The notes under the pieces were generated by a model. That model saw nothing but the letters and a program-made list of their open reading frames with translations, was not told the origin of the DNA and made no database searches. From Micromonospora saelicesensis (GTDB lineage Bacteria; Actinomycetota; Actinomycetes; Mycobacteriales; Micromonosporaceae), in contig NZ_FMCR01000003.1 in the NCBI RefSeq assembly GCF_900091575.1, positions 785,132 through 849,131 of the forward strand: a stretch of 64,000 nucleotides of DNA, given 5' to 3'. Positions 34,698-43,465 of this stretch are shown here, in pieces (position 1 is the stretch's first letter; every line of letters begins with the position of its first letter). The position numbers and the translations under genes were made by a program.

Positions 34698-35291
34698 CTA
34701 TGCGTCCCGCCACGGTGCCCGCTGACCGTGCAGCCACCAGTGCAACGCCCGGGTGATCCGGGGCAGCACCAGATAGGTCATCAGCGGGGTCAGGCAGAGC
34801 GTCATCAGCAGCACCCGGGCCGCCAGCGGCACCGCGTCGAGAAAGCGGCTCGTCAGCAGTGTGGCGGTCAGGCTCAGGGGGAAGAACGCCAGCCAGATCG
34901 TCACCGCCTGCTTCCAGCGGGGCGGCGATGCGGGCGGGGCCGGCTCCACCAGGTCTACCGAGTGCTCCAGCGGCCTGTCGAACCAACCCTCGATTCCGGT
35001 ACGCCGCTCGACCCGGGTGTGCTCGACGATGCCCTGCGCCGAGCTGAGCCACCAGTGCCGCTGCGGCGACTCCTCCCACCGGCGCAGCGTCTCGGCGTCG
35101 GCGAAGCGGTAGAGCATGTGCCACTCCGGCGAACCGGGGCCGCTCTGCACCCAGCCTGCGCCGAGGAAGCCGGGGAACGCCTCGGCCAGCGCGGTGCCGG
35201 CCCGCATCCAGGCCACCATCTCGCTGGCCCGGCCGGGATCGACGCGGCGGGCGATGGAGACGGTCACCGGCACGGCGAGGGTCATTGACAT
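34698..35291 (-). CDS. ABM-domain membrane protein
   Basis: 197 residues. The N-terminal 100 residues form an antibiotic biosynthesis monooxygenase-like barrel (VPVTVSIARRVDPGRASEMV, FPGFLGAGWVQSG, WHMLYRFADAETLRRWEES). The rest carries two or three hydrophobic helices (WKQAVTIWLAFFPLSLTATLL and VLLMTLCLTPLMTYLVLPRI). This ABM-plus-membrane architecture is found in a group of actinobacterial proteins of unknown function. It is divergent from a small membrane protein gene on the plus strand. Confidence 0.82.
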   Translation of the reverse strand: MSMTLAVPVTVSIARRVDPGRASEMVAWMRAGTALAEAFPGFLGAGWVQSGPGSPEWHMLYRFADAETLRRWEESPQRHWWLSSAQGIVEHTRVERRTGIEGWFDRPLEHSVDLVEPAPPASPPRWKQAVTIWLAFFPLSLTATLLTSRFLDAVPLAARVLLMTLCLTPLMTYLVLPRITRALHWWLHGQRAPWRDA

Positions 35292-35413
35292 GCGCCCATC
35301 CTGCGGTCGACGAGGCCGCGGCGCGAACGGATGTGCCGGAGCACACCGGTGGGTGCGGCTGTGCGGGCGCGCGGTACCGGTTAATCCGGCCGATCGGGGG
35401 TAGATCGGTGGGT

Positions 35414-35677
35414 ATGACGAGATCGCAGCCCCGGCGTGCCCGTGGCACGGTCGGCCACGCGAACAGCGCGTTGAACCTTCGGCTCACCCTCGCCAGCTTC
35501 GGGCTGGTGATCATGGTGCTCTTCGCGGTGCTGGCGTTCTGGGCCGGTATCGCCTGGCTCGGCGTACTCTGCGCGATCTTCGCCGTGGTCGCCGTGGTCG
35601 ACCTGGTCGTGATCCAGCGCCGCCGCGCCGCCCGCCGCCGCGAGGAGCCGGGCGTACGACACTCGTTGTTCGAGTGA
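35414..35677 (+). CDS. small membrane protein (DUF6343-like)
   Basis: 87 residues from the ATG at 35414; the alternative GTG is two codons upstream. A basic N-terminus (MTRSQPRRARGTVGHANSAL) is followed by two hydrophobic helices, LTLASFGLVIMVLFAVLAFW and GVLCAIFAVVAVVDLVVI, and a basic tail. Its resemblance to the DUF6343 family of actinobacterial small membrane proteins is by general pattern. The function is unknown. It ends 13 bp before the aldehyde dehydrogenase start, so the two are probably cotranscribed. Confidence 0.75.
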   Translation: MTRSQPRRARGTVGHANSALNLRLTLASFGLVIMVLFAVLAFWAGIAWLGVLCAIFAVVAVVDLVVIQRRRAARRREEPGVRHSLFE

Positions 35678-35689
35678 CAGGAGGACGGA

Positions 35690-37105
35690 ATGCCCCACAT
35701 CGCCACCACCAACCCCGCCACCGGACAGGTGCTCAAGACCTATGAGGCGATGTCCACCGAGCAACTCGACGACGCCATCGAGCGCAGCGACCTCGCGTTC
35801 CACCAGCTGCGGGCGACGACAGTCGACCAGCGCGCCCAGTGGATGAACGCCGCGGCCGACCTGCTGGACGCCGAGCGCGACGAGATCGCCCGGATCATGA
35901 CCACGGAAATGGGCAAGACGTACGTCGCGGCGCAGGCCGAGGTGACCAAGTGCGCCACCGCCGCCCGCTTCTACGCCGACAAGGCCCCCGCGTTCCTCGC
36001 CGACGAGCCCGCAGACGCCGACGCCGTGAAGGCCACCCGGGCGTTCATTCGCTACCAGCCGATCGGCGTGGTGCTCGCTGTGATGCCGTGGAACTTCCCG
36101 CTCTGGCAGGTGATGCGCTTCGCCGCCCCGGCGCTGATGGCCGGCAACACCGGCCTGCTCAAGCACGCCTCGAACGTGCCGCAGACCGCGCTGCTGCTGG
36201 AGGACGTGTTCCGGCGGGCAGGCTTCCCCGAGGGGGCCTTCACCACAGTGCTGGTCGACTCGGAGGCGGTCGACCACATCCTCAGCGACCCCCGGGTACG
36301 CGCCGCGACCCTCACCGGCAGCGAGCCCGCCGGCCGGTCCATCGCGCAGATCGCCGGACGGGAGCTGAAGAAGACCGTCCTCGAACTCGGCGGCAGCGAC
36401 CCCTTCGTGGTGATGCCCTCGGCCGACGTGGACCGCGCCGCCGAGGTCGCCACCACCGCCCGCTGCCAGAACAACGGCCAGTCCTGCATCGCCGCGAAGC
36501 GGTTCATCGTGCACACCGACGTGTTCGACGCCTTTGCCGAGAAGTTCGCCGCCAACATGGCCGCGCTGCGCGTCGGCGACCCGATGGACCCGAACACCGA
36601 CGTCGGGCCGCTGGCCAGCGAGCGTGGCCGCGACGAGGTGCACGCCCAGGTCCGCGACGCGGTCGACAACGGCGCGACAGTGCTCTGCGGCGGCGAGCCG
36701 CCGAGCGGCGACGGCTGGTTCTACCCGCCGACCGTGGTCACCGACCTCACCCCGCAGATGCGGATGTGGTCCGAGGAGGTCTTCGGCCCGGTGGCCGGCC
36801 TGTTCCGGGTCTCGTCGTACGAGGAGGCGATCGAGGTCGCCAACGGCACCAGCTTCGGGCTCGGCTCGAACGCCTGGACGAGGGACCCGGCCGAGCAGGA
36901 GCGCTTCGCCACCGACCTGGACGCCGGCAACGTCTTCATCAACGGGATGACCACCTCGTACCCCGAGTTGCCGTTCGGCGGTGTGAAGAACTCCGGGTAC
37001 GGGCGGGAGCTGTCGGCGCTGGGCATGCGGGAGTTCTGCAACACGAAGACGGTCTGGGTGGGCGAGGGCGCCGCCTCGGCCGGCGCAGGGGCGCACGCCG
37101 AGTAG
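35690..37105 (+). CDS. NAD(P)-dependent succinate-semialdehyde dehydrogenase-like aldehyde dehydrogenase
   Basis: 471 residues of the aldehyde dehydrogenase superfamily. AGGAGG precedes the ATG. VMPWNFPLW forms the cofactor-binding loop, ELGGSDPF holds the general base glutamate, and GQSCIAAKRF has the catalytic cysteine. EEVFGPV and PFGGVKNSGYGRE complete the signature. The closest overall pattern is the GabD/Sad group that oxidises succinate semialdehyde to succinate, linking GABA breakdown to the TCA cycle. The exact substrate is unproven, and no aminotransferase is adjacent. Confidence 0.9.
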   Translation: MPHIATTNPATGQVLKTYEAMSTEQLDDAIERSDLAFHQLRATTVDQRAQWMNAAADLLDAERDEIARIMTTEMGKTYVAAQAEVTKCATAARFYADKAPAFLADEPADADAVKATRAFIRYQPIGVVLAVMPWNFPLWQVMRFAAPALMAGNTGLLKHASNVPQTALLLEDVFRRAGFPEGAFTTVLVDSEAVDHILSDPRVRAATLTGSEPAGRSIAQIAGRELKKTVLELGGSDPFVVMPSADVDRAAEVATTARCQNNGQSCIAAKRFIVHTDVFDAFAEKFAANMAALRVGDPMDPNTDVGPLASERGRDEVHAQVRDAVDNGATVLCGGEPPSGDGWFYPPTVVTDLTPQMRMWSEEVFGPVAGLFRVSSYEEAIEVANGTSFGLGSNAWTRDPAEQERFATDLDAGNVFINGMTTSYPELPFGGVKNSGYGRELSALGMREFCNTKTVWVGEGAASAGAGAHAE

Positions 37106-37157
37106 TTCGGGACGCGGCACGCGTCAGCCGGTGCCGTCGTGGGTAGGAAGTGTGCCC

Positions 37158-38123
37158 ATGACGTCGTTCGGGTTTCACGCCTCGCATGAGCAGATCGGTC
37201 CACGCGCCCTGTTGGAGGCGGTGATCCACGCCGAGCGGGCCGGCTTCGACGCCGCCATGTGCTCCGACCACTTCTCCCCGTGGAGCGCCCGGCAGGGCGA
37301 GTCCGGCTTCGCCTGGTCCTGGCTGGGCTCGGCGTTGCAGGCCACCGGCATGCCGTTCGGCGTGGTCAACGCGCCCGGTCAGCGGTACCACCCGGCGATC
37401 ATCGCGCAGGCGATCGGCACCCTCGGCGCGATGTACCCAGGCCGGTTCTGGGCGGCCCTCGGCACCGGCGAAGCCAGCAACGAGCACATCACCGGCGACC
37501 CGTGGCCGCGCAAGGACGTGCGCGCCGCCCGGCTGCGCGAGTGCGTGGACGTGATCCGGGCCCTGCTGGCCGGCGAGGAGGTCAGCCACGACGGCCTGGT
37601 CCGGGTGGATCGGGCCCGGCTGTGGACCCGCCCCGAGCAGCCGCCCGCGCTGGTCGGCGCCGCCGTCAGCGTGGCCACCGCCCGCTGGTGCGCCGAATGG
37701 GCGGACGGGCTGATCACCGTGAACGCTCCGGTGGCACACCTGCGCGAGATGATCGACGCGTACCGGGACGCGGGCGGACGTGGGCCACTGCACCTCCAGG
37801 TGCACGTCTCCTGGGCGCCGGAGCAGGCCCAGGCCGAGGCGCTCGCGTACGACCAGTGGCGCAGCAACGTCTTCGCCCCGCCGGTCTGCTGGGACCTGGA
37901 GACCGTCGAACACTTCGACGCGGTCTCCGCCGACGTGCCGGCGCAGCGGGTCGCCGAGGTGGTGAACGTGTCGGCGGACCTGGGTCGGCACGTCGGCTGG
38001 CTGGAGGAGTACGCGCAGCTCGGCTTCGACCAGATCGCCCTGCACCACGTCGGGCAGGAGCAGCGCGGCTTCATCGACGCCTTCGGCGCGGAGGTGCTGC
38101 CGAAGCTGCGCCCGGGCGGCTGA
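37158..38123 (+). CDS. LLM-class flavin oxidoreductase (TIGR03885-like)
   Basis: 321 residues from the ATG at 37158, preceded by AGGAAG 8 nt upstream. The TIM-barrel luciferase fold starts FGFHASHEQIGPRALLEAV. Other blocks include SDHFSPWSARQGESGFAWSW, VNAPGQRYHPAIIAQAIGTL and LGTGEASNEHITG. This pattern fits the TIGR03885 group, thought to use FMN rather than F420, with no known substrate. The assignment to that exact subgroup is from memory. It lies between the aldehyde dehydrogenase and the antiporter, as a separate transcription unit or a readthrough one. Confidence 0.85.
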   Translation: MTSFGFHASHEQIGPRALLEAVIHAERAGFDAAMCSDHFSPWSARQGESGFAWSWLGSALQATGMPFGVVNAPGQRYHPAIIAQAIGTLGAMYPGRFWAALGTGEASNEHITGDPWPRKDVRAARLRECVDVIRALLAGEEVSHDGLVRVDRARLWTRPEQPPALVGAAVSVATARWCAEWADGLITVNAPVAHLREMIDAYRDAGGRGPLHLQVHVSWAPEQAQAEALAYDQWRSNVFAPPVCWDLETVEHFDAVSADVPAQRVAEVVNVSADLGRHVGWLEEYAQLGFDQIALHHVGQEQRGFIDAFGAEVLPKLRPGG

Positions 38124-38140
38124 TCGAACAGGCGTACCCC

Positions 38141-38146
38141 TAGGCT
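38141..38146 (+). promoter_or_regulatory. -10 box of leaderless antiporter transcript
   Basis: TAGGCT lies 8 nt before the antiporter ATG, and CGTACCCC occurs as a direct repeat on both sides (38133-38140 and 38147-38154). Confidence 0.45.
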
Positions 38147-38154
38147 CGTACCCC

Positions 38155-39726
38155 ATGGAAAGCCTGTTTCCGGTCGTCGTCTTCCTGGCGATCGCCACCC
38201 TGGGCGCCGCGTTGGCCCGCCGGCTCGGTCTGCTCGCGCCGATCGTGCTGGTCGTCCTCGGCCTGGCGCTCTCGTTCGTGCCAGGCTTCCCGCAGATCGA
38301 ACTCGACCCGGAACTGGTGCTGGTCGGCATCCTGCCGCCGCTGCTCTACGTGGCCGCGCTGGAAACCTCGGTGCCGGCGTTCAAGAACAACATCCGGCCG
38401 ATCCTGCTGCTCGCGGTCGGCCTGGTGTTGTTCACCGCGTTCGTGGTCGGGTTGGTGTTGCACCTGCTGTTGCCGCAGCTGCCGTTCGCGATCTGCCTTG
38501 CCCTCGGCGCGGTGGTCGCCCCACCGGACGCCGTGGCCGCCACGGCCGTCGCCCGTCGGGTCGGGCTGCCCCGCCGGGTCGTCACCATCCTGGAGGGCGA
38601 GAGCCTGGTCAACGACGCGACCGCGCTGGTGCTGCTGCGGGTCGCGACGATGGCCACCGTCGGCTCGGCCGTCGGCGCCGACAAGATCGCCATCGAGGTG
38701 CTGCGGTCCACCGGCGGCGGCATCCTGATCGGGGCGCTCGGGGCGCTGGTGTTCGGCTTCCTGCATCGGCGGATCACCGACCCGCTGCTGGACAACGCGC
38801 TGTCGTTGATCATCCCGTTCGCTGTGGTGTTCACCGCCGAACACCTGCACGCCTCCGGTGTGGTCGCCGTGGTCGTCACCGGTCTCGTGCTCGGGCACAA
38901 GCTGCCCCAGCTGCTGTCGGCAGCGTCCCGGTTGCAGATCGGCGCGTTCTGGCGGCTGGTCCGTTTCCTGCTGGAAGGCCTGGTCTTCCTGCTGGTCGGG
39001 CTGCAACTGCGGGAGGTGCTGCGCGATCTCGACGAGCCGATCGGCTCGCTCATCCTGATCACCTTCGCGGTGCTCGGCACCGTCTTCCTGACCCGGTTCC
39101 TCTGGCTCTTCCCGGCCACCTACCTGGCCCGGTTGGTCCCCCGGGTCCGCCGCCGGGACGCCCGGCCGTCACCGAAGATCCCGATCATCATCGGCTGGGC
39201 CGGCATGCGGGGCGTGGTGACCCTGGCCGCCGCGCTGGCCCTGCCGCTGACCCTGGCCGGCGGCGAGTCGTACCCCAGGGCGTTGTTGATCTGGTTGGCC
39301 TTTGCCGTGATCGTTTTCACCCTGGTCGGCCAGGGCGCCACCCTGCCGCTGGTCGCCCGCCGGTTGAAGCTGCCAGCGGACGACCCGGTGCAGGACGCGC
39401 TCTCCGCGGCCGCCGTGCAGCAGCAGGCCAGCAAGGCCGCCCAGGACCGCCTCGACGAGTTGGCCGACAGCGCACCGGATGCGGTGGTGGACCGGCTGCG
39501 CCGAGCGGTGGAGGACCGCACCAACATGGCGTGGGAACGACTCGGCGGCGACGAGCGGGAGACCCCGTCGCAGGCGTACGGTCGGCTGCGGCAGGAGATG
39601 ATCGACGCCGAGCGGGATGTGTTCCGGGCGGCCCGGGACTCCGGCCGGATTCCTGAGGAAGTCTTGGTGCGGGCCTACCGTGACCTGGACCTGGAAGAGT
39701 CGTTGCTGCGAGAGGTTGAGAAGTGA
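38155..39726 (+). CDS. Na+/H+ antiporter, CPA1/NhaP type
   Basis: 523 residues, about 12 transmembrane helices. CPA1 signatures are GILPPLLYVAALETS, then GAVVAPPDAVAATAVARRVG with the GESLVNDATALVL block that carries the ion-binding Asn-Asp pair. WAGMRGVVTLAAALALPL is near residue 345. It exchanges cytoplasmic Na+ or K+ for protons for pH and salt homeostasis. The soluble tail after the last helix (about 410-523) is a charged helical domain. It overlaps the next gene by 4 bp (GTGA), so translation of the zinc-finger protein is coupled. Confidence 0.93.
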   Translation: MESLFPVVVFLAIATLGAALARRLGLLAPIVLVVLGLALSFVPGFPQIELDPELVLVGILPPLLYVAALETSVPAFKNNIRPILLLAVGLVLFTAFVVGLVLHLLLPQLPFAICLALGAVVAPPDAVAATAVARRVGLPRRVVTILEGESLVNDATALVLLRVATMATVGSAVGADKIAIEVLRSTGGGILIGALGALVFGFLHRRITDPLLDNALSLIIPFAVVFTAEHLHASGVVAVVVTGLVLGHKLPQLLSAASRLQIGAFWRLVRFLLEGLVFLLVGLQLREVLRDLDEPIGSLILITFAVLGTVFLTRFLWLFPATYLARLVPRVRRRDARPSPKIPIIIGWAGMRGVVTLAAALALPLTLAGGESYPRALLIWLAFAVIVFTLVGQGATLPLVARRLKLPADDPVQDALSAAAVQQQASKAAQDRLDELADSAPDAVVDRLRRAVEDRTNMAWERLGGDERETPSQAYGRLRQEMIDAERDVFRAARDSGRIPEEVLVRAYRDLDLEESLLREVEK

Positions 39727-39980
39727 GCTGTCAGCACCTGACCGAGGCCGGTGCCGCCGAGCCGCGTACCCCCGACGAGTGCGCGGACTGCGTCGCCATC
39801 GGCGACACCTACTGGGTGCACCTGCGCACCTGCCTGAGCTGCGGGCAGGTCGGCTGCTGTGACTCGTCGCCGAACCAGCACGCGAGCAAGCACTTCGCGT
39901 CCACCGGCCACCCGGTGATCCGCTCGGCGCAGCCGGGCGAGGCCTGGCGCTGGTGCTTCGTCGACGAGGAGATCGGCTGA
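39723..39980 (+). CDS. UBP-type zinc-finger protein
   Basis: 85 residues from a GTG within a 4-bp overlap with the antiporter. Zinc ligands are visible as Cys3/His5, CADC, CLSCGQVGCCDSS, and His-x-n-His (HASKHFASTGHP), which match the UBP (ubiquitin hydrolase-type) finger. In eukaryotes it binds a ubiquitin C-terminus; actinobacteria lack ubiquitin, and a role in sensing small peptides or Pup-like tails is only speculation. The coupling with an NhaP antiporter suggests it regulates or stabilises that transporter. Confidence 0.88.
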   Translation: MSCQHLTEAGAAEPRTPDECADCVAIGDTYWVHLRTCLSCGQVGCCDSSPNQHASKHFASTGHPVIRSAQPGEAWRWCFVDEEIG

Positions 39981-40134
39981 TCGTCGGCCGGCGGGTCGAC
40001 GCGGCTCGCCGGGGCGTTCCGGTGAGCGGTGGCAGCACGTGGGCGGCGGCGCGACGTGGGCGGCGGCTCGGCGTAGGCGGCGGCTCGGCCGGGGGTGGCC
40101 AACCGACCGGGCCGCCGTCGGTTGCGCGCTCTGG

Positions 40135-41385
40135 TCACGTCCGTCGGTGGTACTGGTTGCGGCGGGGGAGCTGGTCGGGGTCGAGCCATGCCGGCGGAAT
40201 GAACTCGGGGTGGCCGTCGCCGCCAAGGCGGACGGCCCAGTCGCTGCGGTGGACGTGTCGGTGATGGTGGCCGCAGAGCAGGACGGCGTTGGTGAGGCTG
40301 GTGTCGCCGCCGTCGGCCCAGTGCTTGATGTGGTGGGCGTCGCACCAGCGCGGTGGGCGGTCGCAGCCGGGAAACGCGCAACCCCGGTCGCGCAGCACCA
40401 GGGCGCGGCGTAACGGGCCGGTGATGAGTCGGCGTTGCCGGCCAACGTCGAGTGGTTGGCCGGCGCCGCCCAGGACGGTGGGCAGGATCGCCGCGTCGCA
40501 GGCGAGGCGGCGGACCGTCTCCGGGGTGAGCTGCAAGCCCGTGTCCAGGGCGCCGGCACCCAGTTCACGCGTCAACCCGTCGTAGCTGGTCGTGACGACG
40601 AGTTGGGTGGGGTCACCGCCGTGGTCGGGGAGTTCGCCACCGCGGAGGGCGAGCCGGCAGACATCGGCGAGGGCGTCGTGGCGGCGTTGCCCGGCGGTTC
40701 GCGTGTCGTCCGGCCCGGTCAGTGCACTGAGAGGGTCGATGGCGGTGCGGAGCACTGCGGCAGCCTCTGCATCGAGGATGCCGGTGAGGCGTAGCCGGCC
40801 GTCGCTCTGTTCGCTGATGGTGACGTGCCGGTCGCGGGCCGCGCGCGACTCGTCGGCCCGTAGCGCCGCTTCGGCGGCCGCGTCGGCGACCTCTGGGGCG
40901 ACGTGGTCGAGGATGCGGGTGCCGAGCCTGCGTAAGAGGGTGGCGTCGAACTGCGCCGCCCAGTCGACGAGGACGCCGACCGCCTTGTCGGCGGCGTCTG
41001 CCCGGGCGGCGGTGCGGACGGTTTCGACCGTGCCGGCGATGACCCGGACCTGCTCGACGTCGACCACCCCGTCGGCCAACGCGTCCCGCACGGCGGCCGG
41101 GGCGGCGTCGAGCATCGCAGCCAACTCGACCAGCCGCCGGGCGGCACCGACCCCGAGGCGCAACCGGTCCCGCAGCCACACCGCCGTCGAGGACGCGCCC
41201 TGCGCGGTCGCGGTGCCTCGACCGTCCACCTCCCGCACGAGGGACAGCTTGACCGCGGCCAGACGTTGCTCGAGTCGGTGCGCGGCGTCGAGTGCCGTGA
41301 CGAGGTCGTCCTCCGCAAGAGCCCACGCCGAGGCGTCGAGGCAGTCGGCGACTGCCGCCTCCGCCTGCGCCAAACCCTCCAACAT
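40135..41385 (-). CDS. DUF222 / HNH endonuclease-domain protein
   Basis: 416 residues of the mycobacterial 13E12-like type. The long N-terminal DUF222 region (about 20-300) is followed by a HNH nuclease domain: CAFPGCDRPPRWCDAHHIKH, then WADGGDTSLTNAVLLCGHHH and the RHVH end. Four cysteines/histidines likely bind zinc. Such proteins are widespread in actinobacteria and often multi-copy; the function is unknown and a nuclease role is inferred. There is no ribosome site; TATCGT lies 6 nt before the ATG, which fits a leaderless message. Confidence 0.9.
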   Translation of the reverse strand: MLEGLAQAEAAVADCLDASAWALAEDDLVTALDAAHRLEQRLAAVKLSLVREVDGRGTATAQGASSTAVWLRDRLRLGVGAARRLVELAAMLDAAPAAVRDALADGVVDVEQVRVIAGTVETVRTAARADAADKAVGVLVDWAAQFDATLLRRLGTRILDHVAPEVADAAAEAALRADESRAARDRHVTISEQSDGRLRLTGILDAEAAAVLRTAIDPLSALTGPDDTRTAGQRRHDALADVCRLALRGGELPDHGGDPTQLVVTTSYDGLTRELGAGALDTGLQLTPETVRRLACDAAILPTVLGGAGQPLDVGRQRRLITGPLRRALVLRDRGCAFPGCDRPPRWCDAHHIKHWADGGDTSLTNAVLLCGHHHRHVHRSDWAVRLGGDGHPEFIPPAWLDPDQLPRRNQYHRRT

Positions 41386-41510
41386 GGACCGACGATAGAA
41401 CAGGTGTACGACAGTTTCGGGCTCGGTTGGCAGGCCGAATTCGGTTGACTCCGGCGGTGGCGATGGGTGGCCACTCGGACGGTGGGCAAGGCGGTCGTCG
41501 GCAGGCCCGG

Positions 41511-41566
41511 TTCAGCGGCTGATGCCGTTGACGAGACGTTCAGCGGCTCATGCCGTCGACGAGACG
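41511..41566. repeat. 28-bp tandem duplication at a gene end
   Basis: TTCAGCGGCTGATGCCGTTG plus 8 bp (41511-41538) is repeated at 41539-41566 with two differences. The copy at 41539 includes the stop of the synthetase-like gene (41540-41542), so the other copy lies just downstream of the gene and duplicates its terminal codons silently. Confidence 0.9.
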
Positions 41567-42535
41567 TTCGGTGGCGAGGCAGGAGACGAGGCAGCGTTCC
41601 TTCGCGTCGCCGCGCAGCCGGGCGGTCCAGTCGGTGAGGCCGCCGTCGCCGATCTCCAGCCTGCCGTCCAGGACGGTGATCCGTAGGGCGCACCCGGTGT
41701 AGTAGCCGCGACCGCGAGACCGCTCCGGTTCGTCCACGAGCGGCACCACGCCTGCGTCGAGTGCCGGTCGGACGGTGTCGGCCAGCCGCTCCCGGACGGC
41801 CTCATCGTCGAAGGTGGTGACGTGCAGCTGAGGCGCGGCGGCCGGTGCCAGCTCGGCGAGGACGGTCCGCCAGTAGGTGAGGTGCCGGACCAGCAGCGGT
41901 GCCTGCGTGTCGCCCGAGCCCGTGTCCCGGGCGCTGGACACCAGGGCGAAGAGCCGGAAGTGCGCCGACGCGTCGCCGCCGAAGTCCTGCGTCCGCAGCA
42001 CCCGATGGGCGGCGGCCAGGTGGACCTCGCTCTGTCGGCGGCGACGTACGGCCGCCTCGACGGCGAGGGCGTTGGTGGGATCGCTCAGCACCTCGCTGGC
42101 GCGCATCGTGGTGACGATCCTGTTCTGGCTGACCGGTGCGACCGCCGAGCAGGTGCCGACCGGTACGACCGGCGACAGCTCCACCCCGGCGACGTCGGCG
42201 GGCAGCAGTTGCCACATCCGGGCCTCCACCCGCGCGAGCACGCGCGGATCGGCGCGGGCCGGGCGGACGAAGCGGTCCTCGCGCCACCGCCGTACCACCT
42301 CGGACGGTCGCGCGGCCGCCGCCCGGTCGCGGGTCACGCTCAACAGCAGACTGCGCAGGTCTGCGCTGGACAGCCCCGACAATGCGCTGCGGGACCCCGG
42401 CGGCATCGCCGCCCACACTCGACGCTCCGCACCAGCCAGACCACCGGCAGTCGGGTCACCGCTGGTCAAGTCACCGCCAACCAGATCGCCGCCATCCATG
42501 GCGTCACCATGGCTTACTCGGGGCGTCCGATCCAT
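41540..42535 (-). CDS. class-II aminoacyl-tRNA-synthetase-like orphan (weak HisRS resemblance)
   Basis: 331 residues from an ATG at 42535; an ATG at 42499 is equally plausible, and neither has a clear ribosome site. The N-terminal 40 residues contain short Gly/Asp repeats. Segments PVGTCSAVAPVSQNRIVTTM and SDPTNALAVEAAVRRR, HRVLRTQDF with AHFRLFALVSS, then GRGYYTG and the terminal TERLVDG are placed as in the motif 2, YYTG loop and motif 3 of class II synthetases of the HisRS type. There is no HisRS anticodon domain, so a charging enzyme is unlikely; a HisZ-like or amino-acid-binding role is speculative. A tandem duplication covers its last codons. Confidence 0.5.
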   Translation of the reverse strand: MDRTPRVSHGDAMDGGDLVGGDLTSGDPTAGGLAGAERRVWAAMPPGSRSALSGLSSADLRSLLLSVTRDRAAAARPSEVVRRWREDRFVRPARADPRVLARVEARMWQLLPADVAGVELSPVVPVGTCSAVAPVSQNRIVTTMRASEVLSDPTNALAVEAAVRRRRQSEVHLAAAHRVLRTQDFGGDASAHFRLFALVSSARDTGSGDTQAPLLVRHLTYWRTVLAELAPAAAPQLHVTTFDDEAVRERLADTVRPALDAGVVPLVDEPERSRGRGYYTGCALRITVLDGRLEIGDGGLTDWTARLRGDAKERCLVSCLATERLVDGMSR

Positions 42536-42742
42536 CGGTTTTGCCGCGTGCCCGGTGATTCGTTCACGGCATCAGCTCGACAGCGCCAGCCGCAGGCACC
42601 CTGCCCGCGCGCCCCCGAACTGTCCTGCGGAGCGCCACACCGCCGCCGTGTTCCAGCCACCACCTCAACGGATCATGGAAGCCGGCCGCTCGTACCCCCT
42701 TCTATGCTTCACGGACGGATCGAGCGTCAACGGGGGACGGAC

Positions 42743-43399
42743 ATGATTGACACGGTGATCTTCGATGTTGGCGGGACCATTCTCGACGAGTCCCACGAGT
42801 TCGCTGCCTGGGCCGACTGGCTCGGCGTGCCCCGGCACACCTTCTCGGCGGTCTTCGGTGCGGTGATCGCCCGGGGTCTGGACTATCAGGAGACGTTCCG
42901 GGTCTTCCGGCCCGACTTCGATCTCACCCTCGAGCTGGAGCGTCGGGCGGCTGCCGGCAAGCCGGAGTCGTTCGCCGAGGAGGATCTCTACCCGGACGCG
43001 CGGGGGTGCCTGGAATCCTTGAAGGACCAGGGCCTGGTCGTGGGCCTGGCCGGTAACCAGCCAGCTCATGCCGAGGCGACCCTGCGCGATCTCGACCTTC
43101 CGGTGGACGTGATCGGCACGTCGCACGGGTGGGGTGTGGCGAAGCCGTCACCAGCGTTCTTCGAGCGGGTCGTCGCCGCAGGCGGTGGTGTCGCGTCGTC
43201 GATCCTGTACGTCGGCGACCGGCCCGACAACGACGTGCGTCCGGCCCTGGAGGCGGGCATGGAGACGTGCCTGATCCGACGCGGTCCGTGGGGGCACATC
43301 CTCGACCCCTCCACAGTGGCCGAGCGGTGCCTGTTCCGGATCGACTCGCTGGACGAACTCCCGAGCCTGGTGGCGAAGCACAACGCGGCCGGCGGTTGA
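42743..43399 (+). CDS. HAD-superfamily hydrolase
   Basis: 218 residues from the ATG at 42743, preceded by GGGGGAC. HAD motifs are in order: DVGGTI (motif I, with Asp nucleophile at 8 and Gly at 10 instead of the second Asp), LAGNQ (motif II), KPSPAFF (motif III) and GDRPDNDV (motif IV). Motif I as DxGGT, lacking the second aspartate, is seen in phosphatase-like HADs and makes the general-acid step uncertain. A helical cap domain covers about 20-90. The substrate is unknown. It stands alone, converging with the cellulase gene; the 207 bp upstream hold only a possible TATGCT -10. Confidence 0.88.
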   Translation: MIDTVIFDVGGTILDESHEFAAWADWLGVPRHTFSAVFGAVIARGLDYQETFRVFRPDFDLTLELERRAAAGKPESFAEEDLYPDARGCLESLKDQGLVVGLAGNQPAHAEATLRDLDLPVDVIGTSHGWGVAKPSPAFFERVVAAGGGVASSILYVGDRPDNDVRPALEAGMETCLIRRGPWGHILDPSTVAERCLFRIDSLDELPSLVAKHNAAGG

Positions 43400-43423
43400 C
43401 CCGCCGGCCGCGCTGATCGTGCG

Positions 43424-43460
43424 GTCCTGGTGACCGCCCGGGAAGGGCGGCCACCAGGAC
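43424..43460. terminator. bidirectional terminator hairpin
   Basis: Arms GTCCTGGTGACCGCCC (43424-43439) and complement (43445-43460, one mismatch) with a GGGAA-type loop. It lies between the convergent HAD and cellulase genes, 6 bp from the latter's stop. Confidence 0.85.
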
Positions 43461-43465
43461 GTCGG

